Shown here: positions 18,629 to 29,300 of the stretch, one piece after another
Layout: every line of letters begins with the position of its first letter
Position numbering within the stretch: position 1 is the first letter of the stretch
Assembly: GCF_008704205.1 (NCBI RefSeq)
Contig: NZ_VXLC01000026.1
Span: 26,019 to 90,018 of the forward strand
DNA from: Nocardia colli
GTDB lineage: Bacteria > Actinomycetota > Actinomycetes > Mycobacteriales > Mycobacteriaceae
DNA: 64,000 nt
Direction: 5' to 3'
Program-made: the position numbers and the translations under genes
Notes under the pieces: model-generated
What the model was told of the DNA's origin: nothing
The model's input: only the letters and a program-made list of their open reading frames with translations
The model's database searches: none

Positions 18629-18726
18629 CTGCCGCATAAGTTGAATCGAGGCGATATGCGATTACTATGGAATTGCTGCGGTAGAGCGTTGGTTCGGGCA
18701 ATTTGATCGAACGGTTATGCGGCAGT
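18628..18726. repeat. 99-bp element with 12-bp perfect terminal inverted repeats
   Basis: Ends are ACTGCCGCATAA and TTATGCGGCAGT, exact reverse complements, with further imperfect complementarity just inside (GTTGAATCGA versus TTTGATCGAAC). It starts on the last base of the MarR stop codon. It could be a MITE-like transposon remnant, a long hairpin terminator or a structured RNA. No clear target-site duplication is visible. Confidence 0.5.
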
Positions 18727-19037
18727 ACCGATTCCTGATTATGGGGCCGATTTCGGCGTCGATCCGTTGCCGGACAGTGCTTTTTCTGTGACCGCGATCC
18801 GCTTCCGCTGCGAGCCGTGATTCGACGGTTCGGACCGGGTGGGTTGAATTCGCCGTGGGCGCGGTTTTCGCTTGCTATCCTTATCGATATCGCGACGTTC
18901 TGCGCTCGGCAGAGGTCCAATCTGTCAGTGCCGCAACGTATATGGCCGACGAAGTCGGAGACGTCGCTGTGCGCGACACTATTGCGCAGCCGAAATCACT
19001 TGAACCACCGGCATTTACCGATGGGGACGGAGACCGA
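18629..19037. other. Intergenic region containing the inverted-repeat element
   Basis: Beyond the 99-bp element this 409-bp region has no gene I can support. A longer in-frame extension of the small downstream membrane protein (from about 18942) lacks a ribosome site. Confidence 0.4.
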
Positions 19038-19142
19038 ATGCGAAACTACCTCTCGCCCCTCCCCTGGCTGATCGTCTACGTCACGCTCTGCGGCGCCGCA
19101 CTGTGGCTGCTGCGGATCGGCTGGATGCACGCTTACCCGTAG
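19038..19142 (+). CDS. Small 34-aa single-helix membrane protein
   Basis: A very short gene with GGAG five bases before the ATG. The product has a Pro-containing start (NYLSPLP), one hydrophobic helix (WLIVYVTLCGAALWLL) and a short basic/aromatic tail. Its stop lies 49 bp from the convergent MFS transporter stop, so it may be a small partner of that transporter. Low to moderate confidence because of its size. Confidence 0.4.
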   Translation: MRNYLSPLPWLIVYVTLCGAALWLLRIGWMHAYP

Positions 19143-19191
19143 ATGTCCACAGTGCGACGCCGCTTCGGCGGTACCCGAATTCGGCTGTGTG

Positions 19192-20838
19192 TCAGGCGGT
19201 TACCCGCAGTTCCTCGGCGGTGATCTCCTCCAGCGAGCGGCGGCGCGTCTCGACCAGGAAGACGATGCCGGCCGCCGCCGCGATGGTCATCGGGATGGCG
19301 CTGATGAGCGCGGTCACCGAAATCGACGGCGCCGCAACGGCGAGCACCACCAGGGCGATCACGATGATGCCGCCGGCTTTGCTCATGCCCGCCGCCAAAC
19401 CGGTCCCGCGGGAACGTATTCGGGTCGGGTACGCCTCGGCGCCATAGGCGACGAGCACCGCCACCACCGAGCTCGCGCCCCAGATCGGCGGAATGAGCAG
19501 CGCATACAGCAGGACCTTGCTGTCCGCGACCCGATCGCCGAGCACGACGAACCCGAACAGCGAAACCGCAAGCAGCGCACTGAGTATCACCATCGTCCAC
19601 TTCGACGAGCGGTGATAGCAGTAGGCGACCAGGAAATTGAGCGGGAAGCCGATCAGCGCGGAGTCGCGCAGGATCTGATCGGCCGAGACGCCGCTGTACC
19701 CGAGCTGGCGCAGGTTGGTCGGCAGCCAGAGCTGGAAGCCGTAGACGACCAGGCCGACACCGAGACCGACCAGCACCAGGACCGTGGTGATCCCGCCGAA
19801 CGGCGCCTGCACCAGGCGGCGGAATCCGCCCTTGACCCCGGATTCGACTGTCAGCTCGGAGTTTTCGACCTCGACGATGGAGGCGTTGTAGACGCGCAGG
19901 ACCTCCTCGGCCTCCTTGCGGCGGCCGAGCGCGAGCAGGAAGCGTGGCGACTCCGGGATCCAGCGGGTGAGCAGAATGGTCAGCAACCCGGTCGGGAACC
20001 CGATCAGCCACATCACCCGCCAGCCGTAGCTGTCGCCGATGGTGGACGACAGCCAGCTGGTGATGATGTAGGCGCCCGCGATGTCGCCGCCGATCAGCAC
20101 CATCAGCCAGCCGCGATGCCGGGCCGGTATCGTCTCCGCGAGCAGGGTGAACGCGATCGGCAGCATGCCGCCCGCGCTCATGCCCATGATCAGGCACATC
20201 AGCAGATTCAGCTCGAAACTCGGCATCGCGCCGCACACCGAGGTCGCCACGAAGAACACCCCGGCCAGCAGAATCGCCGCCTTGCGGCCGATCCGATCGC
20301 CGAGCCAGCCCCACAGGAACGAGCCGATCACCGTCCCGGAGATGCCCGCGAGCGGCAACAGGGCCGCGGGCAGCCCGCCGCCGGGATTGGCGGCGGTCTT
20401 CAGGCCGTATTCCTTGGCGACGCCGGGCACGACGAACGCCAGCGTGGTCGGCTTCATCACGTCGATCGTGATCGCCGCGGCCATCACGAGCAGCAGGACC
20501 ACGTGTACCCGGTTGATCGGAGCGTCGTCGAGCGCGCGCACCCGCAGGTTCGCCACCTGATCACGGTGTGCCCCAACCGGAATGAGCCCGTAGGTGGTGA
20601 CCACCAGACCGACGACGATCAGCGCCATGCCGATGATCATCGATGTGTCCATGGGCATGTCGGCCATGTGATACCCCATGTGCCTGGACTCCCAGTACAT
20701 CGGGAAGTGCAGCGCGGTACCGAGAGTTGTTGCGGCGAGCCCGAACCAGAAGGCCCGGGTGCGCCGCCGAATAGGCGCGGGGCGAGCTCCACCGTCGGAT
20801 TGATCGATCGACGAGTCCACATGTCTTTGGCTGGACAC
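19192..20838 (-). CDS. MFS transporter, sugar/metabolite-porter type
   Basis: A 548-aa protein with about twelve helices plus two extra hydrophobic segments before the MFS domain. The family signatures are visible: GWLGDRIGRKAA (motif A after helix 2), RWIPESPRFLLALGRRKEAEEVLR (the PESPR motif and central loop) and GAEAYPTRIRSRGTG near helix 11. The GTG start has GGAG seven bases upstream; 25 further residues in the open frame look non-coding. It lies beside the AraC gene and enediyne core, so product export or precursor uptake are both possible. Confidence 0.85.
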   Translation of the reverse strand: MSSQRHVDSSIDQSDGGARPAPIRRRTRAFWFGLAATTLGTALHFPMYWESRHMGYHMADMPMDTSMIIGMALIVVGLVVTTYGLIPVGAHRDQVANLRVRALDDAPINRVHVVLLLVMAAAITIDVMKPTTLAFVVPGVAKEYGLKTAANPGGGLPAALLPLAGISGTVIGSFLWGWLGDRIGRKAAILLAGVFFVATSVCGAMPSFELNLLMCLIMGMSAGGMLPIAFTLLAETIPARHRGWLMVLIGGDIAGAYIITSWLSSTIGDSYGWRVMWLIGFPTGLLTILLTRWIPESPRFLLALGRRKEAEEVLRVYNASIVEVENSELTVESGVKGGFRRLVQAPFGGITTVLVLVGLGVGLVVYGFQLWLPTNLRQLGYSGVSADQILRDSALIGFPLNFLVAYCYHRSSKWTMVILSALLAVSLFGFVVLGDRVADSKVLLYALLIPPIWGASSVVAVLVAYGAEAYPTRIRSRGTGLAAGMSKAGGIIVIALVVLAVAAPSISVTALISAIPMTIAAAAGIVFLVETRRRSLEEITAEELRVTA

Positions 20839-21083
20839 AGATATCTCCGTTCTTACCGCACGGACAGCGGACGAGATGAAAGCCGCACCCGCGTACCGAC
20901 GCGGCAGTTGCACGACCAGCGACGGCTGCGGCGCGACGCCGCAGCCACCTGGCTCGACGTTGAGCCCTGGTCTCTCCCTTGCGGTTTCAGAATCCCATCT
21001 CGCCGATCACGCCGCAGCGATTCCACGAACACCTGCGCCGGCCCCGCGCGCGTCGCGGTCGTGGAGCCGAAATGCGGCGCGCC
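20839..21083. other. Gap between the MFS gene and the AraC gene
   Basis: Upstream of the MFS gene on the minus strand, so it probably holds its promoter. I see no gene and no clear operator. Confidence 0.35.
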
Positions 21084-22073
21084 TCAAGGCTGCGGCAGCG
21101 CCAGCAAGAAGGGTGCGGTTCGAATCGTCCGTTCGCGCAACGTGATACCGATTTCGAGTCGATCGTTCTCCCGAAGCCGGAACTCACAGATGCCGACCCG
21201 GACGTCCCGGGTTACCCGGCGACTTCGGTCGTCCCGAACGGTCGAGACCGAGATCGCCCGCGCAATCCATTTCCCGGGCGGTAGGCAACTGATACTGAAC
21301 GCCCCTTGGTCTGTGACAATGAGCAACGCAGCGGCCGACGTCATCGGGTTGGCCGCGGAGAAGATACTCATATACCGGCGGCCTACCACGGCTCCCCCTG
21401 GATCGGACAATTTGCCGCGCAATAACGGAGTGCTGGATTCTCTGCCACAGTTGGCGTGTTGCTCGGACCATCTCAACGGAACCCGCTCGCCGCGGACGTA
21501 GCGGCGGTACTGTGACGGACTCAGTCCGACCGCTTCGGTGAATCGCGAGGTGAATGTCCCGTAACTGAGGTACCCGACAGCATAGGAGATCTCGGAAACT
21601 TTCATCGACGTCGACGCCAGCAATTTCTTGCTTCGGGCCAGCCGGATGGCCGCGAGAAACCGGGCGGGAGACCAGCCGGTCTCCGCGCGAAACCGTCTGA
21701 CGAAGTGAAATTTACTGCATTTTGCGACATCGGCGAGATCGTCCAAGGTAACCTGCTGCCCACAGTTTTCCCACATGTACTTGATGCTGTCATCGATATG
21801 ATCCGACACGAACTCTCCAAACTCAAAACAATCCAGGATGCCGGAGCCGGCCGCAGAAGTAAGAAATAGCGCCGGTGCTTTCGGCAACAAAACATGGCCG
21901 CTGCCGATGATGTGGAACTGACCGCCGCCGCTGGCACCGAAGGTAAAACCATTCAGATGTCGCTCCACAGGCCGCGCGCCACGACGAAATGCCGGTAGCC
22001 CATCGGCTGCGGGATGAATGCTTGGTAAGTGAAGCCGTCGATTTCCGCAGGGGGTTCCACTCCTGCTCAGCAC
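21084..22073 (-). CDS. AraC-family regulator with a C-terminal extension
   Basis: Up to 329 aa. The double HTH AraC domain spans about residues 93-195 (VTLDDLADVAKCSKFHFVRRFRAETG; then ISYAVGYLSYGTFTSRF; then GLSPSQYRR). It is unusual in having about 130 residues after the DNA-binding domain, beta-rich and ending LRERTIRTAPFLLALPQP, where a ligand-binding domain could sit. The N-terminal 75 residues look unlike protein, and the GTG used here has a poorly spaced ribosome site, so the true start may be further in. It is divergent from the enediyne core operon and is the best local candidate for its regulator. Confidence 0.75.
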   Translation of the reverse strand: MLSRSGTPCGNRRLHLPSIHPAADGLPAFRRGARPVERHLNGFTFGASGGGQFHIIGSGHVLLPKAPALFLTSAAGSGILDCFEFGEFVSDHIDDSIKYMWENCGQQVTLDDLADVAKCSKFHFVRRFRAETGWSPARFLAAIRLARSKKLLASTSMKVSEISYAVGYLSYGTFTSRFTEAVGLSPSQYRRYVRGERVPLRWSEQHANCGRESSTPLLRGKLSDPGGAVVGRRYMSIFSAANPMTSAAALLIVTDQGAFSISCLPPGKWIARAISVSTVRDDRSRRVTRDVRVGICEFRLRENDRLEIGITLRERTIRTAPFLLALPQP

Positions 22074-22288
22074 CCCCTTGCCCGGTAGCCCCGACGCAAG
22101 CCCCGTAGCCCCGATGCGGCGAAGCAGGCGAGCGGAGTGCCCAACGGTGGCTCAGTTCGCCACCGCGATTGATTGATTCAACTGGACGGTAGAATACTTC
22201 CATTTCGTAGATTGAGCAACGAGGGAGAAGCCCCAGACGCGGCCGGATGTCAATCTGGAGTACACGTTTCTGCGAAGGAGGGCTTCAG
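22074..22288. promoter_or_regulatory. Divergent promoter region for AraC gene and enediyne core operon
   Basis: A 215-bp gap. A tandem TTGATTGATT near 22170 and TAGAAT near 22192 are the most promoter-like elements upstream of the core operon, though their spacing (15 bp) is short. The sequence GTAGCCCCGA occurs twice, near 22085 and 22107. The ribosome site GGAGG at 22277-22281 sets the start of the first core gene. Confidence 0.45.
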
Positions 22289-23314
22289 ATGGTCTCCGCA
22301 TTGGGTGGGCTTCGCCGGAAGATCCTGACGCCGGATGTCCGGCAGGCAACGTTGAAGGTTCGCGGCTTTCCGGCCAGAAATCCTTACGCCGCAGCATCTT
22401 TGGAGATGGCGGGCACAACGTTCCTCGCGGGATTCGGGGTCGGCGCCGAGCGGGCCACGGCCGCCGAGACAGCGGCGTTTTTATCGGAAATCGAGAGTGA
22501 GCGAAGGGGTTTCGCGTTCGAGGGCGCCGCGATGGCGCTGGCGATCCGGGACGGCCTGCCGATCGGGCACAACCACCACGTGACCGACTTCATCACCGCA
22601 GCAGGCGAACACCTTTACATGATCTACGTGGGCGTTGGCTGGGCGCTGGCCAGGCTTCCCCGGCCCCTGCACCGAGCGGCGCTGACCGGGGCGACCGATC
22701 CGGTGCTGATCTGGCTTGCCTTGGACGGCTACGGATTTCACCAGGCCTACTTCCACACAGATCACTACGTAAAACGACAGTATGTTGACCCGATCCCGCC
22801 CGTCGTGTCGACCCGGCACCCGCACTATGTGCCGCGTGCGATCGATCAGGGAATCGGACGCGCGTTGTGGTTCGTCTCGGGCGCCGATCCGGCGGCCGCG
22901 TGCACGATCATCGACGGGTTCGCGGCGGAGCGGCGGCCGGACCTGTTCGCCGGACTCGGCCTGGCGGCGACCTACGCCGGCGGCGCGAGCGCCGCCGAGC
23001 TCGCCACGTTGCGCGACCGGGCGTCGGCCTACCGGCAGGACATCGGTCAGGGTGCGACGTTCGCCGCCGAGGCACGCTCCCGCGCCGGCATCGTGCAGCC
23101 GAATACCGAAGCCGCCGTGGCGATTCTCACCGGCGGGCAGGTCGACGACGCGGCCGCGCTCGCGATCGAGACCCGGCCGGTGGATCTGACCATCAACGGC
23201 CGGCCTGGATTCGAGGTCTGGCGCGAGCGAATACGACAACGGTGCCTGACCGCAGAGCCTTCCGACCCGACCGCCTCCGCAGCCCCGGACACAACCGCAA
23301 AGGCCGAAACATGA
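22289..23314 (+). CDS. unbL: Enediyne core protein, DUF1702 (UnbL/E3)
   Basis: A 341-aa protein of the DUF1702 family, one of five genes always found together in enediyne warhead cassettes. The characteristic block is RRGFAFEGAAMALAIRDG followed by a conserved GEHLYMIYVGVGWALARL and DGYGFHQAYF. GGAGG sits seven bases before the ATG, and the stop overlaps the next gene as ATGA. The biochemical role of E3 proteins is not established; the identification rests on sequence plus the exact cassette order. Confidence 0.9.
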   Translation: MVSALGGLRRKILTPDVRQATLKVRGFPARNPYAAASLEMAGTTFLAGFGVGAERATAAETAAFLSEIESERRGFAFEGAAMALAIRDGLPIGHNHHVTDFITAAGEHLYMIYVGVGWALARLPRPLHRAALTGATDPVLIWLALDGYGFHQAYFHTDHYVKRQYVDPIPPVVSTRHPHYVPRAIDQGIGRALWFVSGADPAAACTIIDGFAAERRPDLFAGLGLAATYAGGASAAELATLRDRASAYRQDIGQGATFAAEARSRAGIVQPNTEAAVAILTGGQVDDAAALAIETRPVDLTINGRPGFEVWRERIRQRCLTAEPSDPTASAAPDTTAKAET

Positions 23315-25293
23315 AATTCCGAATGCGCGCCTTGGCCCCGGCGATCGGCGCGGTGGCGCTGCTGGCGTCCACCTTTCTGATCGCGCAAGCGCAGGTCGCC
23401 ACCGAGGATCCGGCCGCGGTGGCGCAGGACTACAAGTTCGAGTCCATGCCGATCGCCATGCCACCCGGATACGACCAGCTGCCGATGAAATCGGTGCGCG
23501 AGGTGAACCCGGCGTATCAGAACATTCGCTCCTGGATCTCCTCCGTCGGCGCTTCGATCGCGATCAACGATCTGGTCGGGCACGGGCGATCCGATGGCAT
23601 GTGCATCGTCGACACCCGCACCGACTCGGTGATCGTGACCTACACGCCGACCGCGGCGCCGACCGACCGTTTCACCCCGTTCGTGCTCCGTCCGGACCCG
23701 ATCCCGATGGATTCGACGATGGCGCCGATGGGTTGTGCCCCCGGCGACTTCAACGGCGACGGCGGCATGGATCTGCTCGTCTACTACTGGGGCCGAACGC
23801 CGATCATGTTCCTGCACAAGGGCGATGCCGCGAATCCGGCGCCGGCCTACGTCCCGGCCGAAGTGATCCCCTCGGGGACCACGCAAGGTCAGTACCAAGG
23901 CGAACGCTGGAACACCAATGCCGTGTCGATCGCCGACTTCGACGGTGACGGCCGTCCGGACATCGTCTTCGGGAACTATTTCCCGAACTCCGGGGTACTC
24001 GACCCGAACGGGCGTCCGGACGTCGTCATGAACGACTCGATGTCGAGTGCGAAGAACGCCGCGGGCGAGCGCGTATTCCGGTGGACGGGTAACGACCCGG
24101 CCGGACAACCGAAATACATCGAGGAGAAGGGCGCTATACCGATCGACGTCAGTACCGGCTGGACCCTGGCGCTCGGTGCGGGCGACATGACCGCCGATCT
24201 ACTCCCCGAGCTCTATATCGGCAACGACTTCGGCCATGACCATCTGCTGCTCAACCAATCGACGCCGGGCACTATCCGATTCACCACGGCAACCGGTAAC
24301 CGAACCTGGACCGACCCCAAATCTTTCATACTCGGAAATGACTCGTTCAAGGGCATGGGCGTCGATTTCGCCGATATGTACAACCGCGGCAAATTCGACA
24401 TGGTGGTCAGCAATATCACCACCGCGTGGGGTATTCAGGAAAGCAACTTCGTCTGGCGCAACGATACGAACACGCCGGACGACATGCGCCGAGACCTCGC
24501 GGCCGGCCACGCGCCGTTCACCCAGCAGGCCCAGCAGCTCGGGCTGGCCTGGACGGGGTGGGGCTGGGACATGAAGGCCGCCGATCTGCGCAACTCCGGC
24601 ACCCTCGACGTGCTCCAGACCGCCGGGTTCGTCCAGGGCAGCGGCGGCAGCAACCGATGGCCCTGGCTGCAGGAGCTCGCGACCACCAACGATGTCGTGC
24701 TGCACGACCCGGGCATGTGGCCGCGGGTGATCCCCGGGGACGACATCGCGGGCCGGCACCCGATGGCGCTGTACGCCAAGGGAAACGACGGCAAGTACGT
24801 CGACATCACCGAGCAGGTCGGCACCAACGCGCCGATCCCGACCCGCGGGGTCGCCATCGGCGACACCACCGGCACCGGCAGGCTCGACTTCGCCGTCGCC
24901 CGCCAGTGGGGGCCGCCCGCCTTCTTCGCGAATCGTTCACCGCACCTGGGTAACTCGCTGGCCCTGCGGCTGTGCCGACCGGCACTCCCCGCCACCGGGA
25001 CGCCCGCGACCGGCGCCGCACAGCCGGCCTACAACGCGATCGTCACGGTACGCACCGCCGACGGCCGGATCATGCGCAGCCAGCTCGACGGCGGCAGCGG
25101 GCACAGCGGCAAGCGCAGCTTCGACGTCCACTTCGGACTCGGCGCGGCCACCACCCCGGTCTCCGCGGACGTCGAATGGCTCGACAACGCCGGCGTCCCA
25201 CACCACCAAACACTCCAACTGGCGCCCGGCGCACACACCCTGATGCTGACCGACACGGCCACCGAGATCGCCGAGGGGATCACGAAACCATGA
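23311..25293 (+). CDS. unbV: Enediyne core protein with FG-GAP repeats and UnbV domain (E4)
   Basis: A 660-aa exported protein. It has a signal peptide (RMRALAPAIGAVALLASTFLIAQA). Calcium-type FG-GAP/VCBS repeats follow, with loops such as GDFNGDGGMDLLVY and ADFDGDGRPDIVFGNYF. The C-terminal ASPIC/UnbV domain runs from about 560 (NAIVTVRTADGR to GAHTLML). These proteins are beta-propellers by family. Coupled to both neighbours by ATGA overlaps. Its place outside the membrane while the PKS is cytosolic remains unexplained for the whole family. Confidence 0.92.
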   Translation: MKFRMRALAPAIGAVALLASTFLIAQAQVATEDPAAVAQDYKFESMPIAMPPGYDQLPMKSVREVNPAYQNIRSWISSVGASIAINDLVGHGRSDGMCIVDTRTDSVIVTYTPTAAPTDRFTPFVLRPDPIPMDSTMAPMGCAPGDFNGDGGMDLLVYYWGRTPIMFLHKGDAANPAPAYVPAEVIPSGTTQGQYQGERWNTNAVSIADFDGDGRPDIVFGNYFPNSGVLDPNGRPDVVMNDSMSSAKNAAGERVFRWTGNDPAGQPKYIEEKGAIPIDVSTGWTLALGAGDMTADLLPELYIGNDFGHDHLLLNQSTPGTIRFTTATGNRTWTDPKSFILGNDSFKGMGVDFADMYNRGKFDMVVSNITTAWGIQESNFVWRNDTNTPDDMRRDLAAGHAPFTQQAQQLGLAWTGWGWDMKAADLRNSGTLDVLQTAGFVQGSGGSNRWPWLQELATTNDVVLHDPGMWPRVIPGDDIAGRHPMALYAKGNDGKYVDITEQVGTNAPIPTRGVAIGDTTGTGRLDFAVARQWGPPAFFANRSPHLGNSLALRLCRPALPATGTPATGAAQPAYNAIVTVRTADGRIMRSQLDGGSGHSGKRSFDVHFGLGAATTPVSADVEWLDNAGVPHHQTLQLAPGAHTLMLTDTATEIAEGITKP

Positions 25294-26336
25294 CTCTGCT
25301 CAACCGGAAAACAACCAATGGCGATCGGCCGGCCACGACGGCGGTCGCACCGCCCGCCACCAACGGCGCAACGCCCACTGACCGGAAGCCCGCCCCACCG
25401 GTCAAGAAAGATGTGCGATATCTGGCCCTCCGGAATTTCGCCATCTCGCTCAGCGTGCTCAATATCATCGGCTACACCCTGCTCGGCTTCGAACAACCAC
25501 CGCTGTGGCCCATTCTGGCGCTCTTGGCGTCCTATGCGATCGACCTGGTTTTCGAGTGGATTACCGCGTGGTCGCGTAGCACCGCACCGCGATTCCTCGG
25601 TTGCGGAGCCCGCGGCGTATACGAGTTCTTGCTACCGGCTCATATCACCGCGTTGGCCGTGAATATGCTGCTCTACGCCAACAATCAATTCTGGCCGGTC
25701 CTTTTCGCCGTGGCGGCCGCGATCACCAGCAAGTACGTATTCCAGGCCCCGTTCGCCGGGCGCATGCGCCATTTCATGAATCCGTCCAACTTCGGGATCA
25801 CGATGGCGCTGCTGTTCTTCAGCACCTGGGTCAGCATCGCGCCGCCGTACGAATTCGGCGAGAACATCAACACGATGTTCCGGATCGCGGTCCCGCTGGT
25901 CCTGCTCGTCGCGGGCTCGGTGATCAACGCGACCCTGGTCGGCCGGGTGCCGCTGATCGTCGGCTGGCTCGGCGGGTTCGTCATCCAGGCCCTGGTCCGG
26001 CACGCGGTGTTCGACGTCGCCCTGGTCGCCGCGCTCGGCACGATGACCGGCACCGCCTTCATCCTGTTCACCAACTACATGATCACCGACCCCGGCACGA
26101 CGCCGTTCCCGGCGCGCGTGCAATTCATGTTCGGCGCCTCGGTGGCTACCGTGTACGGACTGATGATGGCCGTCGACATCGTGTACACGCTGTTCTTCGC
26201 GCTCACGCTCGTCTGCGCGATCCGTGGCAGCTACGCCTGGCTGTCCACCTGGACGAAGGCCGCCAGAAAGCGTTCCGCCGAAGGCCGGCAACAAATCCCG
26301 GCGCTGTCCCCCGGCGCCACCACCCAGCGGGCTTGA
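25290..26336 (+). CDS. unbU: Enediyne core integral membrane protein, RnfD/NqrB-like (UnbU/E5)
   Basis: A 348-aa protein with a hydrophilic Thr/Pro/Ala-rich N-terminus (about 40 residues), then about nine membrane helices. Signature segments RMRHFMNPSNFGITMALLF and TNYMITDPGTTP resemble RnfD/NqrB flavin-binding subunits, a known feature of E5 proteins, which suggests membrane electron transfer. ATGA overlap with the E4 gene; three bases separate it from pksE. Confidence 0.92.
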   Translation: MTLLNRKTTNGDRPATTAVAPPATNGATPTDRKPAPPVKKDVRYLALRNFAISLSVLNIIGYTLLGFEQPPLWPILALLASYAIDLVFEWITAWSRSTAPRFLGCGARGVYEFLLPAHITALAVNMLLYANNQFWPVLFAVAAAITSKYVFQAPFAGRMRHFMNPSNFGITMALLFFSTWVSIAPPYEFGENINTMFRIAVPLVLLVAGSVINATLVGRVPLIVGWLGGFVIQALVRHAVFDVALVAALGTMTGTAFILFTNYMITDPGTTPFPARVQFMFGASVATVYGLMMAVDIVYTLFFALTLVCAIRGSYAWLSTWTKAARKRSAEGRQQIPALSPGATTQRA

Positions 26337-26339
26337 CCG

Positions 26340-29300
26340 ATGGTTCGGCTAGCGATCGTAGGAATGGCGTGCCGGTTTCCCGACGCCGAGACTCCGGCTC
26401 AGCTGTGGGACAACGTCCTCGCCCGCAGGCGCGCCTTCCGGCCGACCCCGCCGGCCAGACTGAACCCGGCCGACTACTACGCGAGTGACCCCGCCGCAGC
26501 GGACCGCCACTACGCGACGCACTCGGCGGTCATCGAGGGCTGGACCTTCGATCGAGCCCGGCATCGCATCGCCGCCAACACCTTTCGGTCCACCGACATC
26601 GTGCACTGGCTCGCCTTGGACACCGCCGCGGCGGCCCTGGACGACGCCGGCTTTCCCGCCGGGGAGGGCTTGGACCGCAAGCGCACCGGCGTCGTCCTCG
26701 GGAACACGCTCACCGGCGATATGACCCGCGCGTCGGGAATGCGGCTGCGCTGGCCGTATGTGCGGCGCACCCTGGCCGCCGCGCTGCACCGCAACGGCAG
26801 GCCCGCGGCGGAGATCGCCGCCTTCCTCGACGAGTACGAGGCGGACTACAAGGCGCCGTTCCCGGCGATCACCGAGGACAGCCTGGCCGGTGGCCTGGCG
26901 AACACGATCGCCGGAAGGATCTGCAACCACTTCGATTTCGGCGGCGGCGGTTTCATCGTCGACGGCGCCTGCTCGTCGTCGCTGTTGTCGATCACCCAGG
27001 CCGGTGACGCCATGCTCGCCGGTCACCTCGACGCCGCGATCGTCGGCGGCGTCGACCTGTCCATCGACCCGTTCGAACTGGTCGGCTTCGCGAAGACCGG
27101 CGCCCTGTCGGCATCGGAAATGCGCGTGTACGACGAGCGCTCGAACGGCTTCTGGCCGGGTGAGGGCTGCGGGATCCTCGTGCTGCAACGCGAGGAGGAC
27201 GCGATCGCCCGGGGCGCGCGGATCTACGCGACGATCGCCGGCTGGGGCATCTCCTCGGACGGTCGTGGCGGCATAACCCGGCCCGAACCCAACGGCCACC
27301 TGCGGGCCATCGAACGCGCGTACCGGATGGCGGGTTTCGGGGCGGACACCGTCGACTATCTCGAAGGTCACGGCGCAGGCACGGTCGTCGGTGACCGGAC
27401 CGAGCTCGAGGTGTTCAATACCGCTGTCGCCGCACGGAATCCGGGCAGGCCACCGGTGGCGATCGGATCGATCAAGGCCAATATCGGTCATACGAAGGCG
27501 GCGGCCGGTATCGCGGCGCTGATCAAGACGACCCTCGCCGTGCACCACGGGATCATTCCGCCGATCACCGGAACCGACCGGGCGCATCCGGCCTTCACCG
27601 AGGCCGGGAATCGTCTCCGGCTCCCCGACCAGGCCCTCGAATGGCCGGGATCCGCTGCGGCACAACGGTCTGCGCATCCCCGGCGAGCCGGCGTGTCGTC
27701 GCTGGGCTTCGGCGGCATCAACGCCCATGTGGTGCTGGAGAGCCGACAGCCACCGCGCGCGCTGTCCCGCACGGCCGGCACCCGCCTGGCGCGCAGCGCG
27801 CAGGACGCGGAGCTGTTCGTCTTGTCCGCGGCGACACCCGTCGAGCTGGAGGCGAAGCTGCGCGCGGTCGCCGCACTCGCCGCGCGATGTTCGTTCGCCG
27901 AGCTCGGCGATCTCGCCGCCGAACTGATCCGGATCGACTCCCGGCTACCGATCAAAGCGGCGGTGGTCGCCGCGGACCAGCGACAGGCCGCGGACCGGTT
28001 GACCGAATTGGCCGATGTCCTCGCCGCCGGTGAACGGCACTGGTTCGCGCCGGGCACCGGCCAATTCCTCGGCGCGGGAATCGGATCCGCGCCGCGCATC
28101 GGCCTGATGTTTCCCGGGCAGGGCGCCCCCGGGCAGGGTGACGGCGGCGCACCCGCCCGTCGCTTCGCCGTGGTCGCCGACCTGTACCAGCAGGTGGGCG
28201 TGCGCGCCGAAGGTCAGGCGACCGAGGAGGCCCAGCCGCGCATCGTGACCGCCTCGCTCGCCGGATTGCGCGTGCTCGATTCCGTCGGCATGAACGTCGT
28301 CGGCTGCGTCGGGCACAGCCTGGGGGAATTGACCGCGCTCTACTGGGCGGGCGTGTTCGACGAGACCGAGCTCGTGCGCACCGCGGCGTTCCGCGGCGAG
28401 GCGATGCACACCGCCGCCGTGGCCGAGCCCGGCGCCATGGCGACGATCTTCGCGGCCGCCGATCAGGTGTCGACCCTGCTGAACGGCAGCCCCGTGGTGA
28501 TCGCCGGATACAACGGTCCGAAACACACGGTGGTCGCGGGTCCGACGAACGCCGTCGACGTGGTCTTGGTGAGTGCGCGCGCGGCCGGGATGCAATGCCG
28601 GACCCTGCTGGTTTCGCATGCGTTCCACTCGCCGTTGGTCGCGCCGGCCGCGCACGCCTTCCGCCGCTACCTCGACGAGATCGACCTCGGCCGGGTCAAG
28701 CGCCCCGGTCTGTTCTCGACCGTCACCGCGGGTCCGCTGGAGCCCGGCTGCACCGTCGCCGATCTGCTCGAGCGTCAGGTGCACGCGCCGGTCCGGTTCG
28801 CCGACGCGTTGTCGCAGCTGGCGGAGACCTGCGATCTGCTGGTCGAGGTCGGTCCGGGGGCGACGCTGTCGGCGCTCGCCGCCGATGTCTGCCCGGGGGT
28901 TCCCGCGGTCGCGATGGAAACCGACGGCAACTCCGTCGCCGGGATCCTGCGCACCCTCGCCGCCTGCTATGTCCTCGGCGCGCGTCCCGACCTGGACGGA
29001 TTCGCCGCCGAACGATTCAACCGGACGATCCCGCTGGACAAGCAGTTCGTGTTCCTCGAGAGTCCTTGCGAGCAAGCACCGAACGACTCGTTCCTCCCCC
29101 GGGCGCTGTCCAACGGGCACGTTGCCGCCCAGCCGGAAGTTGCCGATCAACCCGACCAGGCCTGGGCCGACGGCAGCTCGTCCCTGTCGACATTGCGGCG
29201 ACTGATCGCCGAGCGCGTCGAGCTTCCCCTGGACGAAATCACCCCCGAGATCTGCCCGCTCGACGATCTTCACCTGAGCAGCATCACCATCACCCAACTG

